Assembly: GCF_009728935.1 (NCBI RefSeq)
Contig: NZ_CP034235.1
Coordinates: 4,254,001 to 4,318,000 of the forward strand
Length of the DNA stretch: 64,000 bases
Source of the DNA: Paenibacillus psychroresistens
GTDB lineage: Bacteria > Bacillota > Bacilli > Paenibacillales > NBRC-103111
Direction: 5' to 3'
In this document: positions 51,008 to 58,989 of the stretch, one piece after another
How positions within the stretch are numbered: position 1 is the first letter of the stretch
Layout: each line of letters opens with the position of its first letter
Program-made: the position numbers and the translations under genes
Notes under the pieces: generated by a model
Databases searched by the model: none
What the model saw: only the letters and a program-made list of their open reading frames with translations
Told to the model about the DNA's origin: nothing

Positions 51008-53317
51008 TTACAGAAACTCATGCTCACTCTTAGCCTTGAGACGAACCCATCTACGCTCCACTTCATCCTCAAACATCTTCATGGACTCCGCGTATTCCGG
51101 TTTGATCATATGACGCGTTTTCCCCATTGTCTTCAACCAGTCCGCTACAGGGACACGTTTGCCTTTGTCTTCTGGGTTATAGGTAATGGTAGTTACCCCT
51201 TGTTCAATGTCATAAAGAGGGAAGAAACAGCATTCTACGGCCGCACTGATGATTGTTGAGCCTTCCTTCTCTTCGGAAAGCCAGTTAAGCGGGCAGGTAA
51301 TCAAGATCTTCCCGTAAACTAAACCAACATTTTGTGCATACCATTGGGCTTTAGCTGCTTTTCTAACCAAATCGGTTGGATGTGCTTCTGAGCCTGTGAA
51401 AACATAAGGAATATTAGTTGCAGCCATAATTTGCGCAGTATCTTTATGATGGAAAAGCTTTCCACCTTGATGTTTACCAACATTTGAAGTAGAAGTCCGG
51501 TGACCCATTGGAGTGGAGTAAGATTGTTGCGCTCCTGTGTTCATGTAACCTTCGTTATCATATTCCAAAATGATCATTTTATGGTTACGAAGTGCAGCAC
51601 CAATCGCTGGTCCCATACCGATATCCATACCGCCATCGCCTGTAATCATGACGAAAGTGAAATCATCCTTAAGGTTGTATTCATCTAATTCTCCGCGGCG
51701 TTTACGTTCCCAGAACATTTCAACAACACCAGAAAGCGTTGCAGCCCCGTTATTGAATAGATTGTGAATGTAAGTCGCTTTGTGTGAACTGTAAGGATAT
51801 CCTGTTGTAACTACCATCGCACAGCCTGTATGGAACAAGGAAACAATGTCGCCTTCAATGCCTTTAAAGAACAGCTCAAGACCTGAGAAAATCCCACAGC
51901 CCGGACAAGCCCCATGACCTGGTGCAATACGCTTAGGTTTCTTAGTTAAGGCACGAAGTGGTGGAATCTTAACATTCAGCATGCCTGTTTCTTCATTCTT
52001 CGTTACTGTAATTAATCCAGTTTTTAAATCCTCAAACTTCATAGGATTAAGTACACGTTCCATTTTTTTATTCGGATCCCCAGCAGTATGACCGTGGTAA
52101 TCAAAAGGAACAGCTACATGACCTAGTGCTAAAGAATCTAAAGCGTAGCCAAACATTGCGTGGCCATCTTCAGCGTAGAAATCTTTACCGCCTAAACCGT
52201 ATACACGGCTAACAACCATAATTTCACTATTGTTATATGTGAATAAGGCAGCTTTAACTTCTTGGGTCATGTTCCCGCCGTATGCACCATATGAATCTGC
52301 ACGATCAGCAACTGTCAACGCTTTTACATTCTTCAAAGCTTCTGCAATTGCTTTTTGTGGGAAAGGACGAATCATGTTAGGTGCTAATGAACCTGCTTTG
52401 ATCCCTTTTTCGCGCAATTGGTCAACTACATCTTTAATAATTTCTGAAGATGAGTTCATTATAAAAACAGCTACTTCGGCGTCTTCCATCCGATAAAGAT
52501 CAAGAATTGGATAATCGCGGCCTGTAAGCTCCAAATATTCTCTGGAAATGCGTTCAAATACCTTTTCAGCATTGTACATAGCTACAGATTGTTGGTAACA
52601 GTTATTAATATAATCGGGTTCGTTCATGTAAGGTCCAACAGTAATCGGATTATTGCGATCCAAAACATCCGGTTGACCTAGCTTAGCCGGCAATTCACCA
52701 ACAAAAGCATGAACATCTTTACGATGGGCAAAAGTTTGTACACGGCGTTTTTGGTGAGAAGTGAAATAACCATCAGAAGCAACCATTACTGGAAGACGTA
52801 CTTCTGGGTCCTCTGCTAATTTAATTGCCATGATGTTCATGTCATAAACCGCTTGTGGGTCACGACACATGATGATAGGCCAGCCTGTGTTAAGAGCGTA
52901 GTATAAATCGGAATGGTCACCGTGAATGTTAAGCGGTCCGGATACTGAACGGCAAACTAAGTTTAATACCATTGGAAAACGAGTTCCCGATTGTACTGGC
53001 ATTTGCTCAATCATGTACAGATAACCATTGGCGCTTGTCGCATTGAATACTCGACCGCCTGCCGTTGAAGCTCCATAACAAATACCTGCAGAGCCATGCT
53101 CTCCATCAGCTGGGATTAGCACCACATCATGCTGTCCACTTGCTTTCATTAAATCTAAAAACTGTGCTACCTCCGTTGAAGGCGAAATCGGGAAGTAACC
53201 CATAATATGATAGTTAATTTGATGTGCTGCATAAGCGGCCATCTCGTTGCCGGATTCATATACCATTCTTTGTTCAACTGTTCCTAGACTGACTTCCTTT
53301 TTGATTTCGATCGACAT
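51008..53317 (-). CDS. 2-Oxoacid:ferredoxin oxidoreductase, fused alpha-beta polypeptide
   Basis: Large subunit (769 aa) of a pyruvate/2-oxoacid ferredoxin oxidoreductase. Residues 1 to about 410 are the alpha part (MGYFPISPSTEVAQFLDLMK, NIHGDHSDLYYALNTGWPII). From about 460 the thiamine diphosphate-binding beta part follows: GHGACPGCGIFSGLELF, then FVMITGDGGMDIGMGP and ILEYDNEGYMNTGAQQSYST. Cys in CPGCG are cluster ligands in relatives. The family oxidises 2-oxoacids to acyl-CoA and reduces ferredoxin. Substrate (pyruvate, 2-oxoglutarate or other) is not certain. It is cotranscribed after the gamma-delta gene, 29 bases downstream. Confidence 0.9.
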   Translation of the reverse strand: MSIEIKKEVSLGTVEQRMVYESGNEMAAYAAHQINYHIMGYFPISPSTEVAQFLDLMKASGQHDVVLIPADGEHGSAGICYGASTAGGRVFNATSANGYLYMIEQMPVQSGTRFPMVLNLVCRSVSGPLNIHGDHSDLYYALNTGWPIIMCRDPQAVYDMNIMAIKLAEDPEVRLPVMVASDGYFTSHQKRRVQTFAHRKDVHAFVGELPAKLGQPDVLDRNNPITVGPYMNEPDYINNCYQQSVAMYNAEKVFERISREYLELTGRDYPILDLYRMEDAEVAVFIMNSSSEIIKDVVDQLREKGIKAGSLAPNMIRPFPQKAIAEALKNVKALTVADRADSYGAYGGNMTQEVKAALFTYNNSEIMVVSRVYGLGGKDFYAEDGHAMFGYALDSLALGHVAVPFDYHGHTAGDPNKKMERVLNPMKFEDLKTGLITVTKNEETGMLNVKIPPLRALTKKPKRIAPGHGACPGCGIFSGLELFFKGIEGDIVSLFHTGCAMVVTTGYPYSSHKATYIHNLFNNGAATLSGVVEMFWERKRRGELDEYNLKDDFTFVMITGDGGMDIGMGPAIGAALRNHKMIILEYDNEGYMNTGAQQSYSTPMGHRTSTSNVGKHQGGKLFHHKDTAQIMAATNIPYVFTGSEAHPTDLVRKAAKAQWYAQNVGLVYGKILITCPLNWLSEEKEGSTIISAAVECCFFPLYDIEQGVTTITYNPEDKGKRVPVADWLKTMGKTRHMIKPEYAESMKMFEDEVERRWVRLKAKSEHEFL

Positions 53318-53346
53318 AATTTTTCACATCCTCATTTATGAATCGA

Positions 53347-54357
53347 TTATTGTTTCAATACTAAGTCAAAACGATGTGGTACACGATTGGCTTCGCCATA
53401 TCCTTCTGTTTCTCGTTCATCCGAAAGTGCTTCTGTTGGGCAAGCCACAACACACTTCAAGCAACCCTTGCAATATTGATAATCAATTCCTTGCAAGAAC
53501 ATTTGTGGACGTCCTTTTTTGTCTGGAAGCTCATCCCACACAAAACAGAAATCCGGGCATGCTGTATCACAAGCGGCGCAATGAATACATTTATCTTCAT
53601 GAAAATGCGGCATCATTCCCGAACGAGAGATGCTGATATCTTTAAGAATGCTGTTTCCTGGATTCGTAATAGTTCCGCCCATGGATTGAGTGGAATAACC
53701 TAGAACTGGCGTATCATGACGAATGAACGCCGGCATTTGATGACCCTCAGGCAACGCAATAGTTTGAAATTTCACTTCATTGTAACCGCGATCAAAAGTA
53801 CGTAATGCAGGTTCTACTGCTTGCGGATACTTCTTCTCTAGTGATTTACGAATAACATCTCGCATAATTTGGGGATCAAGGAATTCGCATAAACGGAACA
53901 ATCCGCCAAGCATGGCCATGTTTGCGCGATTCTGTTCCTCTAGTGAGATACCCGTTGCATCAACTACGGCTATGATTCCACCTACCATTTTTAACTTATC
54001 TTTTAATTCTTCCGTAGAATGTGCCGAATTTACAAGTACGATGCTATCTTCGTAGATCCCGCTGCTCACATTGATTGTTTTTGACAAGGCTTCATGGAAA
54101 ATACCAACAACATGAGGTCTTTCAACTGGTGAAGTATCACGAATTTGGGTATCAATGTCACAGAAGCGAATATGAGCTTTAACAGGCGAGCCTTTTTTCT
54201 CAGACCCATAGGATGAGAAACTTAAACCGTTTAACCCAACCCCAACAACGCCTGCTTCTGCTAACATTTTACCGGCAAGATTCGCGCCTAATCCACCAAT
54301 TGACTCCAAGCGGATTTCAAAAAAACCAAGATCATTTTTTTTAGGCAAAATAGACAT
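53347..54357 (-). CDS. 2-Oxoacid:ferredoxin oxidoreductase, fused gamma-delta polypeptide
   Basis: Companion subunit (336 aa). The N-terminal gamma domain has ESIGGLGANLAGKMLAEAG and SFSSYGSEKKGSPVKAHIRF. The C-terminal domain is a 2x[4Fe-4S] ferredoxin (delta) with CIHCAACDTACPDFC and CKGCLKCVVACP. The clusters should pass electrons from the alpha-beta polypeptide to an external ferredoxin or flavodoxin. A promoter with TATAAT lies about 80 bases upstream. Such enzymes are oxygen-sensitive in many organisms, so expression at low oxygen is plausible but is an inference. Confidence 0.92.
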   Translation of the reverse strand: MSILPKKNDLGFFEIRLESIGGLGANLAGKMLAEAGVVGVGLNGLSFSSYGSEKKGSPVKAHIRFCDIDTQIRDTSPVERPHVVGIFHEALSKTINVSSGIYEDSIVLVNSAHSTEELKDKLKMVGGIIAVVDATGISLEEQNRANMAMLGGLFRLCEFLDPQIMRDVIRKSLEKKYPQAVEPALRTFDRGYNEVKFQTIALPEGHQMPAFIRHDTPVLGYSTQSMGGTITNPGNSILKDISISRSGMMPHFHEDKCIHCAACDTACPDFCFVWDELPDKKGRPQMFLQGIDYQYCKGCLKCVVACPTEALSDERETEGYGEANRVPHRFDLVLKQ

Positions 54358-54436
54358 AATGCTGATTTCCCCCTTCTTTCATCACGGAATAGACAATTTA
54401 CATAAAATCGGCCATTCACATTGTACTAATTATTAA

Positions 54437-54465
54437 ATTATAACAACAACAGTTTTAAGTCGCAA
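54437..54465 (-). promoter_or_regulatory. Promoter of the 2-oxoacid oxidoreductase operon
   Basis: TTGCGA (54460-54465) and a perfect TATAAT (54437-54442) are 17 bases apart on the minus strand, 80 bases before the gamma-delta gene. Confidence 0.75.
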
Positions 54466-54539
54466 CAGTTAGTTTGCCTTTTTTGAAAAAATAAGCGTTA
54501 ATCTTAGCGAAATCAACTGTTTATATCAAAAATCATCCC

Positions 54540-54574
54540 TATATAACAGATGTAAATAAGTTATATAACAGATG
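54540..54574. repeat. Two 13-base direct repeats spaced by 22 bases
   Basis: TATATAACAGATG occurs at 54540-54552 and again at 54562-54574, exactly 22 bases apart (two DNA turns). They lie 75-110 bases upstream of the -35 of the oxidoreductase promoter and just after the stop of the small membrane protein gene. They may be an activator or repressor site. Confidence 0.7.
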
Positions 54575-54583
54575 ATATTTTCT

Positions 54584-54769
54584 TCAGGTACTGCTATATA
54601 AAAACCACCCGATAAGCGATAATATTAACAAAATAAATAGAATAACAATACTAGAATAAAACAGTCGGGACAGCCTGCCTTTTGATGATGGATGTACAAT
54701 GGTCCGAGGCGGAAGCTCATATTCACCTAATCCAGATTCAACTGAATTGTCGTCAGAAATCATTAACAT
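54584..54769 (-). CDS. Small single-pass membrane protein
   Basis: A 61-aa product with a soluble N-terminus (SGLGEYELPPRTIV) and one C-terminal transmembrane helix (SIVILFILLILSLIGWFLY). The chosen ATG has AAGGAG five bases upstream; a GTG two codons earlier overlaps the stop of the CPBP gene (GTGA) and an ATG two codons later is also possible. It is coupled to the CPBP protease gene upstream. No family recognised; a tail-anchored accessory protein is possible. Confidence 0.65.
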   Translation of the reverse strand: MLMISDDNSVESGLGEYELPPRTIVHPSSKGRLSRLFYSSIVILFILLILSLIGWFLYSST

Positions 54770-54771
54770 CT

Positions 54772-55368
54772 TCACTCCTTATCTTTACGAAAACGAATTA
54801 TACAGCCCATCACTAAATCAATAACCAAATGTGCAACAATAGGGGTCCATAAAGAACCTGTCTGGATGTAAATCCAACCTAAGCCATAGCTAACTCCAAA
54901 AACAAGCGCGGTCATAATCCAATGCTTTAAATAACGGATATGAATGGCAGCAAATAAAATGCTTGTCCAATAAGCGCCAATTGCATGCTGGATGGCTCCG
55001 CGGAATAATATTTCCTCACAAATGGCAACTACCGTAGAGATGACAAATATATGCCACAGAGGTCGATTACCAAATAGTTTATCGTTGACCCCGCCATCAT
55101 CTGACACATCTTCGGGAACAAACCGTGATAAAATCATATTGATTGCTAAAAACAAGCCTGCATACCCGATTCCCCAAGCCAAGATCTTTATAACGTTAAA
55201 ATCTTTTAAATCCATAAAAATATTGTTTCTCTGAAAAAAAAGAATAATCACTCCAATGAAAACAGTAAGTGCTTGGGTAATATATAAATTCATTAGCAGC
55301 ATACGATCACTAATTTCATTTATGTCCAAAGTTTTTAATTTAAATTTACGCAGGTTCCATTTCTTCAT
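54772..55368 (-). CDS. CPBP-family intramembrane metalloprotease
   Basis: Membrane protein (198 aa, about five helices) of the CAAX protease and bacteriocin-processing (Abi) family. The catalytic motif EEILFRGAIQHAIG (Glu-Glu-x3-Arg) is followed by FAAIHIRYLKHW with the His, and IVAHLVIDLVMG with another His. Substrate unknown. The start ATG has GAGAGGA seven bases upstream. The divergent gene on the plus strand begins about 100 bases away, so the two may share a regulatory region. Confidence 0.88.
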   Translation of the reverse strand: MKKWNLRKFKLKTLDINEISDRMLLMNLYITQALTVFIGVIILFFQRNNIFMDLKDFNVIKILAWGIGYAGLFLAINMILSRFVPEDVSDDGGVNDKLFGNRPLWHIFVISTVVAICEEILFRGAIQHAIGAYWTSILFAAIHIRYLKHWIMTALVFGVSYGLGWIYIQTGSLWTPIVAHLVIDLVMGCIIRFRKDKE

Positions 55369-55464
55369 CAATTAATTCCTCTCGTCGCAAGTATTCCTTT
55401 TTTCTGCCTTTTATCCTATACTATAATAAAATCATTCGCAAAAAAAGTCGAAGGAGCTTTAACA

Positions 55465-56394
55465 ATGAACAAGCGGCTTTCTCGATCAGACTATATTTTC
55501 TCAGTAATCATTATTTTTATGCTTCTTGGTGTTGTCGGTGCTTTCTTTTATGGGATTCAGTTGGGAACGGAACGTGTTGAGGCCAAACAGCAGGAATTGC
55601 TTGACAAAGATATTGAAAAAGCAAAAGGCGAGACTTCTTATAATCAATCTTATCTGGTTTCATTCTACCACACGATTTATTTACCGTTTAAAGAATTTCA
55701 GACGGTCTGGTTTAAAGATATGAACGATATTGAAATAAGAGGCAATACTTTAGATCCTGCTGCTTTAATTAAAGAACTAAGCAAGCTTGCAAGCGCCAAA
55801 TATGACACCGTAGTCACACAATCAATGCCATCTACTTCTCCATTACTTCAGGATGCTCATAAGAATTATTTAAAAAGCTTAAAGCTTTTTAGTGAAGCCG
55901 CCAAATCCTTTCAAACTAAAGCTAACTCCATGCAGGTTAATGTACTAGCTTCAGAAATCGATAAAGATGCTTATTTTATAGAAGCTAAGTCCTTTGCCTT
56001 ACAAGCGCAAAAACAATTCTATGATTCAATCGTGCTCTGGAATGAAACCGTCGAAGTGAATGCTTTAAAAGGTGCCCTTTTCGTTGGTCATGACCCACTA
56101 CCTTTGACGGAGTGGAATCAAATGAACTTCAATATCAAAAATCAATATATAACAGCAATTATGTTAAAGAACAAGTATTTCAAACCATATAATCCACAAG
56201 ATTTGCTTATCGGTATTGATGACATGATTAAATCCGGACAAGCCAAGAAAATGAATGTAAGTACCGTACAGGAGCTTACTGATATTCTTGTTGGAACTGG
56301 AGCTGTACGTCAGGATGATTTTATTCAAGGTAAAATGAAATGGTATGGAGCCGAAAAAATACCGCAGCTTCCGTTTTTCTTTAGCACAAATTGA
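55465..56394 (+). CDS. Unknown membrane-anchored protein
   Basis: Not recognised (309 aa). One N-terminal transmembrane helix (about residues 10-32, YIFSVIIIFMLLGVVGAFFY) with a cytoplasmic Lys/Arg start is followed by a largely helical extracytoplasmic domain. That domain has coiled-coil character near 35-55 and 125-185. There is no Cys and no catalytic motif. AAGGAG lies eight bases before the ATG and a terminator follows, so it is monocistronic. The length and topology suggest a cell-envelope or sensor-like role without evidence for either. Confidence 0.8.
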   Translation: MNKRLSRSDYIFSVIIIFMLLGVVGAFFYGIQLGTERVEAKQQELLDKDIEKAKGETSYNQSYLVSFYHTIYLPFKEFQTVWFKDMNDIEIRGNTLDPAALIKELSKLASAKYDTVVTQSMPSTSPLLQDAHKNYLKSLKLFSEAAKSFQTKANSMQVNVLASEIDKDAYFIEAKSFALQAQKQFYDSIVLWNETVEVNALKGALFVGHDPLPLTEWNQMNFNIKNQYITAIMLKNKYFKPYNPQDLLIGIDDMIKSGQAKKMNVSTVQELTDILVGTGAVRQDDFIQGKMKWYGAEKIPQLPFFFSTN

Positions 56395-56420
56395 TGTTTA
56401 ATTGATATATCACAAGCACA

Positions 56421-56456
56421 AACGCGACCCATCCTATCAGGACGGGTCGCGTTTGT
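56421..56456 (+). terminator. Terminator between the membrane protein and rhodanese genes
   Basis: AACGCGACCCATCC and GGACGGGTCGCGTT pair almost perfectly with a five-base loop. Flanking T-richness (GTTTGTTGTTT) is on the plus side; the same hairpin lies just after the rhodanese stop on the minus strand. Confidence 0.75.
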
Positions 56457-56465
56457 TGTTTACAC

Positions 56466-56792
56466 TCAATCATACTGAAAGCCACGTAGCTCTGCGATAG
56501 CTGCCATACCCCCTTCTACATTTATCACACGTGTGAAATTGTGTTGTTTGGTCAGGTAATTACAAACTGCAGCACTTCGCACACCATGAGCACATATTAC
56601 ATATAAGGTTTCCTCTTGGTCAAAATCGCTCCATCTTTCTGGAATCGTGTTCATTGGAATATGTCTGGTTTCTTCCAGGTGATAGAATTCCCACTCTCCG
56701 CTTTCTCTTACATCAATAACTTGATTCACCGCTATTTCTCCTGCTTGCAGTTTTTGATTAAAATCTTCGGGTTCAATCACCAATGGTTCCAT
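56466..56792 (-). CDS. Single-domain rhodanese-like protein
   Basis: Sulfurtransferase-type domain (108 aa). The catalytic Cys is in VICAHGVRSAAVCNYL; VIDVRESGEWEFYHLE and HIPMNTIPERW are the other family blocks. The start MEPLVIEPEDF has GAGGAGG six bases upstream; the 15-codon longer frame lacks a site. Convergent with the unknown plus-strand gene. Its sulfur donor and acceptor are unknown. Confidence 0.93.
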   Translation of the reverse strand: MEPLVIEPEDFNQKLQAGEIAVNQVIDVRESGEWEFYHLEETRHIPMNTIPERWSDFDQEETLYVICAHGVRSAAVCNYLTKQHNFTRVINVEGGMAAIAELRGFQYD

Positions 56793-56886
56793 CCTGCACC
56801 TCCTCAAAATAATTATAAAACAAATAGCTGGTTTCACAGATATTTTGTCAAAGCTGTGACAAATAACTGGATATGCCCTTAAGCCC

Positions 56887-56916
56887 TTGACACATCAACG
56901 TAGTGAAGTGTACCAT
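56887..56916 (+). promoter_or_regulatory. Promoter of the serA T-box transcript
   Basis: TTGACA (56887-56892) and TACCAT (56911-56916) are 18 bases apart on the plus strand, just before the start of the T-box leader. Confidence 0.6.
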
Positions 56917-56920
56917 AATG

Positions 56921-57267
56921 AAAACTACACAGTAAAACACAATGATGGAACCAAGCATTAAGAAGCCTTCAGAGAGCCGATGTATATGATTGATGAGAAG
57001 CGTGTAGGATTAGCTGCTTATCAACATATGGGTGAGAATCGGTGGCGAGAATGATGCGGAGCATTCCGGAGTTATTGCATTGAACGGTAAGTTAACAGAT
57101 TATCTGTTAACATTAAATGTAGGTGCAATCGGTAGGAATCCGTTAATTTCCCGGTCATTGAGACCATTGAGGCTACTTGATTATACAAGCAGCGAATTAG
57201 GGTGGTACCACGAAGTCAACTTTCGTCCCTTCATACGGCATACGTATGAGGATTGGGAGTTTTTTTT
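56921..57267 (+). promoter_or_regulatory. T-box riboswitch, probably serine-specific, upstream of serA
   Basis: The T-box consensus AGGGTGGTACCACG is at 57199-57212. It is followed by a terminator hairpin (CTTCATACG with CGTATGAGG, CCC with GGG outside) and eight T ending at 57267. Upstream, GGAA near 56948 pairs with TTCC after a candidate specifier AGC (57060-57062), a Ser codon. A conserved AGAGAGC follows on the 5' side and GGTGAGAATCGG on the 3' side. A perfect GTTAACAG/CTGTTAAC hairpin at 57091-57111 fits stem III. Uncharged tRNA-Ser should prevent termination and switch on serA. Confidence 0.88.
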
Positions 57268-57309
57268 ATGTTAACAAACGATTTCAACAAAACCCAGGAG
57301 GCAAACAAA

Positions 57310-58893
57310 ATGTATAAGGTATTGGTTTCTGACCCGATCAGCGATTTAGGGATCCAACAATTAAACGATGCGGTTGATGTCATCGTCGATAAGAAAACAG
57401 GCTTAAAAGAAGACGAGCTTATTGCCATTATTGGCGATTACGATGCTCTGCTTGTCCGCAGCCAAACAAAGGTTACTGAACGTATTATGGAAGCAGGCAA
57501 GAAATTAAAAGTAGTAGGTCGTGCTGGAGTTGGCGTGGATAACATTGATCTAGAAGCTGCTACTAAACGCGGCATTGTTGTTATTAATGCACCAGATGGT
57601 AATACGATTGCAACTTGTGAGCTCACTTTTGCCATGATGATGTCTGTCGCCAGACAAATTCCTCAAGCTTATAAGAAAACCGTTTCCGGAGAATGGGATC
57701 GTAAGACCTTCGTAGGCGTAGAATTGCGCGCTAAGGTTTTAGGAATCATTGGGATGGGCCGGATCGGCAGTGAAGTTGCCAAGCGTGCTAAGGTTTTTGG
57801 AATGGAAGTACTTGGGTATGACCCCTTCCTAACAGAAGATCGTGCTGAAAAAATGGGCGTAAAGCTTTGTACGGTGAATGAGATTGCAGCACAAGCTGAT
57901 TTTATTACGGTTCACACTCCATTAACACCTGAAACTCGCCATATTATTGGGAAAGCCCAATTTAACATCATGAAAAAAGGCGTGCGGATTATCAACTGTG
58001 CACGTGGCGGGATTGTCGATGAGCTTGCTTTAGTTGACGCAATTAATCAAGGAATTGTTGCAGGCGCAGCATTTGATGTATTTGAAGAAGAACCGCCAGC
58101 TGCTGACCATCCTTTCCTTAATAATCCTAACATTATTGTAACCCCTCACTTAGGCGCTTCTACAATAGAAGCTCAAGAGAATGTAGCTATCGATGTTTCG
58201 GAGGAAGTCCTGCATATCTTGCGTAATGAGCCGTTTAAGAATGCGGTTAACATGCCTCCAGTTCCAGCAAATGTACTTAGCGTGCTTCAGCCTTATTTCC
58301 AGCTAGGCGAGAAATTAGGACGTTTTGTTGGCAAGCTGACTGAAGGTGCTGTACAAGAAATTATCGTCAATTACGCTGGGGACTTAAGCGATGTGGATAC
58401 AACGCCTTTAACTCGCCATATCGTCAAAGGTGTACTTATTAATCATCTAGAAGAAGTAAACATCGTTAATGCGATGCACATGGCTAAGCTAAGAGAATTG
58501 AATATAGTTGTACAAAAAGCAACTACCTCCAAAACCTTTACAAACTTAGTGTCCGTAACCTTGAAATCGAAGAATGAAGAAAGAACGGTTGCAGGAACCC
58601 TGCTCTCCGGTTATGGCGAACGTATTGTACAAATCGATCAATATCCTGTCGATATTGCACCTGAAGGAAACATGCTGTTGATTTCACACAGTGATAAACC
58701 TGGTATTATCGGACGTGTAGGTACACTATTAGGTAATAATCAAGTCAACATTGCTTCCATGCAAGTAGGACGTAAGGTTATCGGTGGATCTGCTGTTATG
58801 GTTCTATCTATTGATAAAGAAGCCCCACGCGAGGTTCTAGAAGAATTAGGGCAGCTTACAGATTTACTTCATGTGAAAGCTATTTCTTTATAG
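57310..58893 (+). CDS. serA: D-3-phosphoglycerate dehydrogenase
   Basis: First step of serine synthesis (527 aa). The NAD-binding loop is LGIIGMGRIGSEVAKRAK. Catalytic Arg, Glu and His lie in INCARGGIVDE, the FEEEPP region and TPHLGAST. An ASB domain (about 320-450) and a C-terminal ACT domain (ISHSDKPGIIGRVGTLLGNN) follow, the site of serine feedback in the family. The start MYKVLVSDP has AGGAGG eight bases upstream; the 19-codon longer frame begins inside the terminator. Transcription is controlled by the T-box just upstream. Confidence 0.96.
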   Translation: MYKVLVSDPISDLGIQQLNDAVDVIVDKKTGLKEDELIAIIGDYDALLVRSQTKVTERIMEAGKKLKVVGRAGVGVDNIDLEAATKRGIVVINAPDGNTIATCELTFAMMMSVARQIPQAYKKTVSGEWDRKTFVGVELRAKVLGIIGMGRIGSEVAKRAKVFGMEVLGYDPFLTEDRAEKMGVKLCTVNEIAAQADFITVHTPLTPETRHIIGKAQFNIMKKGVRIINCARGGIVDELALVDAINQGIVAGAAFDVFEEEPPAADHPFLNNPNIIVTPHLGASTIEAQENVAIDVSEEVLHILRNEPFKNAVNMPPVPANVLSVLQPYFQLGEKLGRFVGKLTEGAVQEIIVNYAGDLSDVDTTPLTRHIVKGVLINHLEEVNIVNAMHMAKLRELNIVVQKATTSKTFTNLVSVTLKSKNEERTVAGTLLSGYGERIVQIDQYPVDIAPEGNMLLISHSDKPGIIGRVGTLLGNNQVNIASMQVGRKVIGGSAVMVLSIDKEAPREVLEELGQLTDLLHVKAISL

Positions 58894-58949
58894 CATTTAA
58901 AGTCGATTGTTTCACGATTAACAAGATTAACCGCTTTATTCTACAAATA

Positions 58950-58984
58950 AAGAGCTTTCCTGAGTCATTCAGGAAAGCTCTTTA
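58950..58984. terminator. Bidirectional terminator between serA and resE
   Basis: AAAGAGCTTTCCTGA and its exact complement enclose a five-base loop and are flanked by A/T runs. It lies 57 bases after serA and 6 bases after resE, so it can end both converging transcripts. Confidence 0.93.
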
Positions 58985-58989
58985 TTTTT

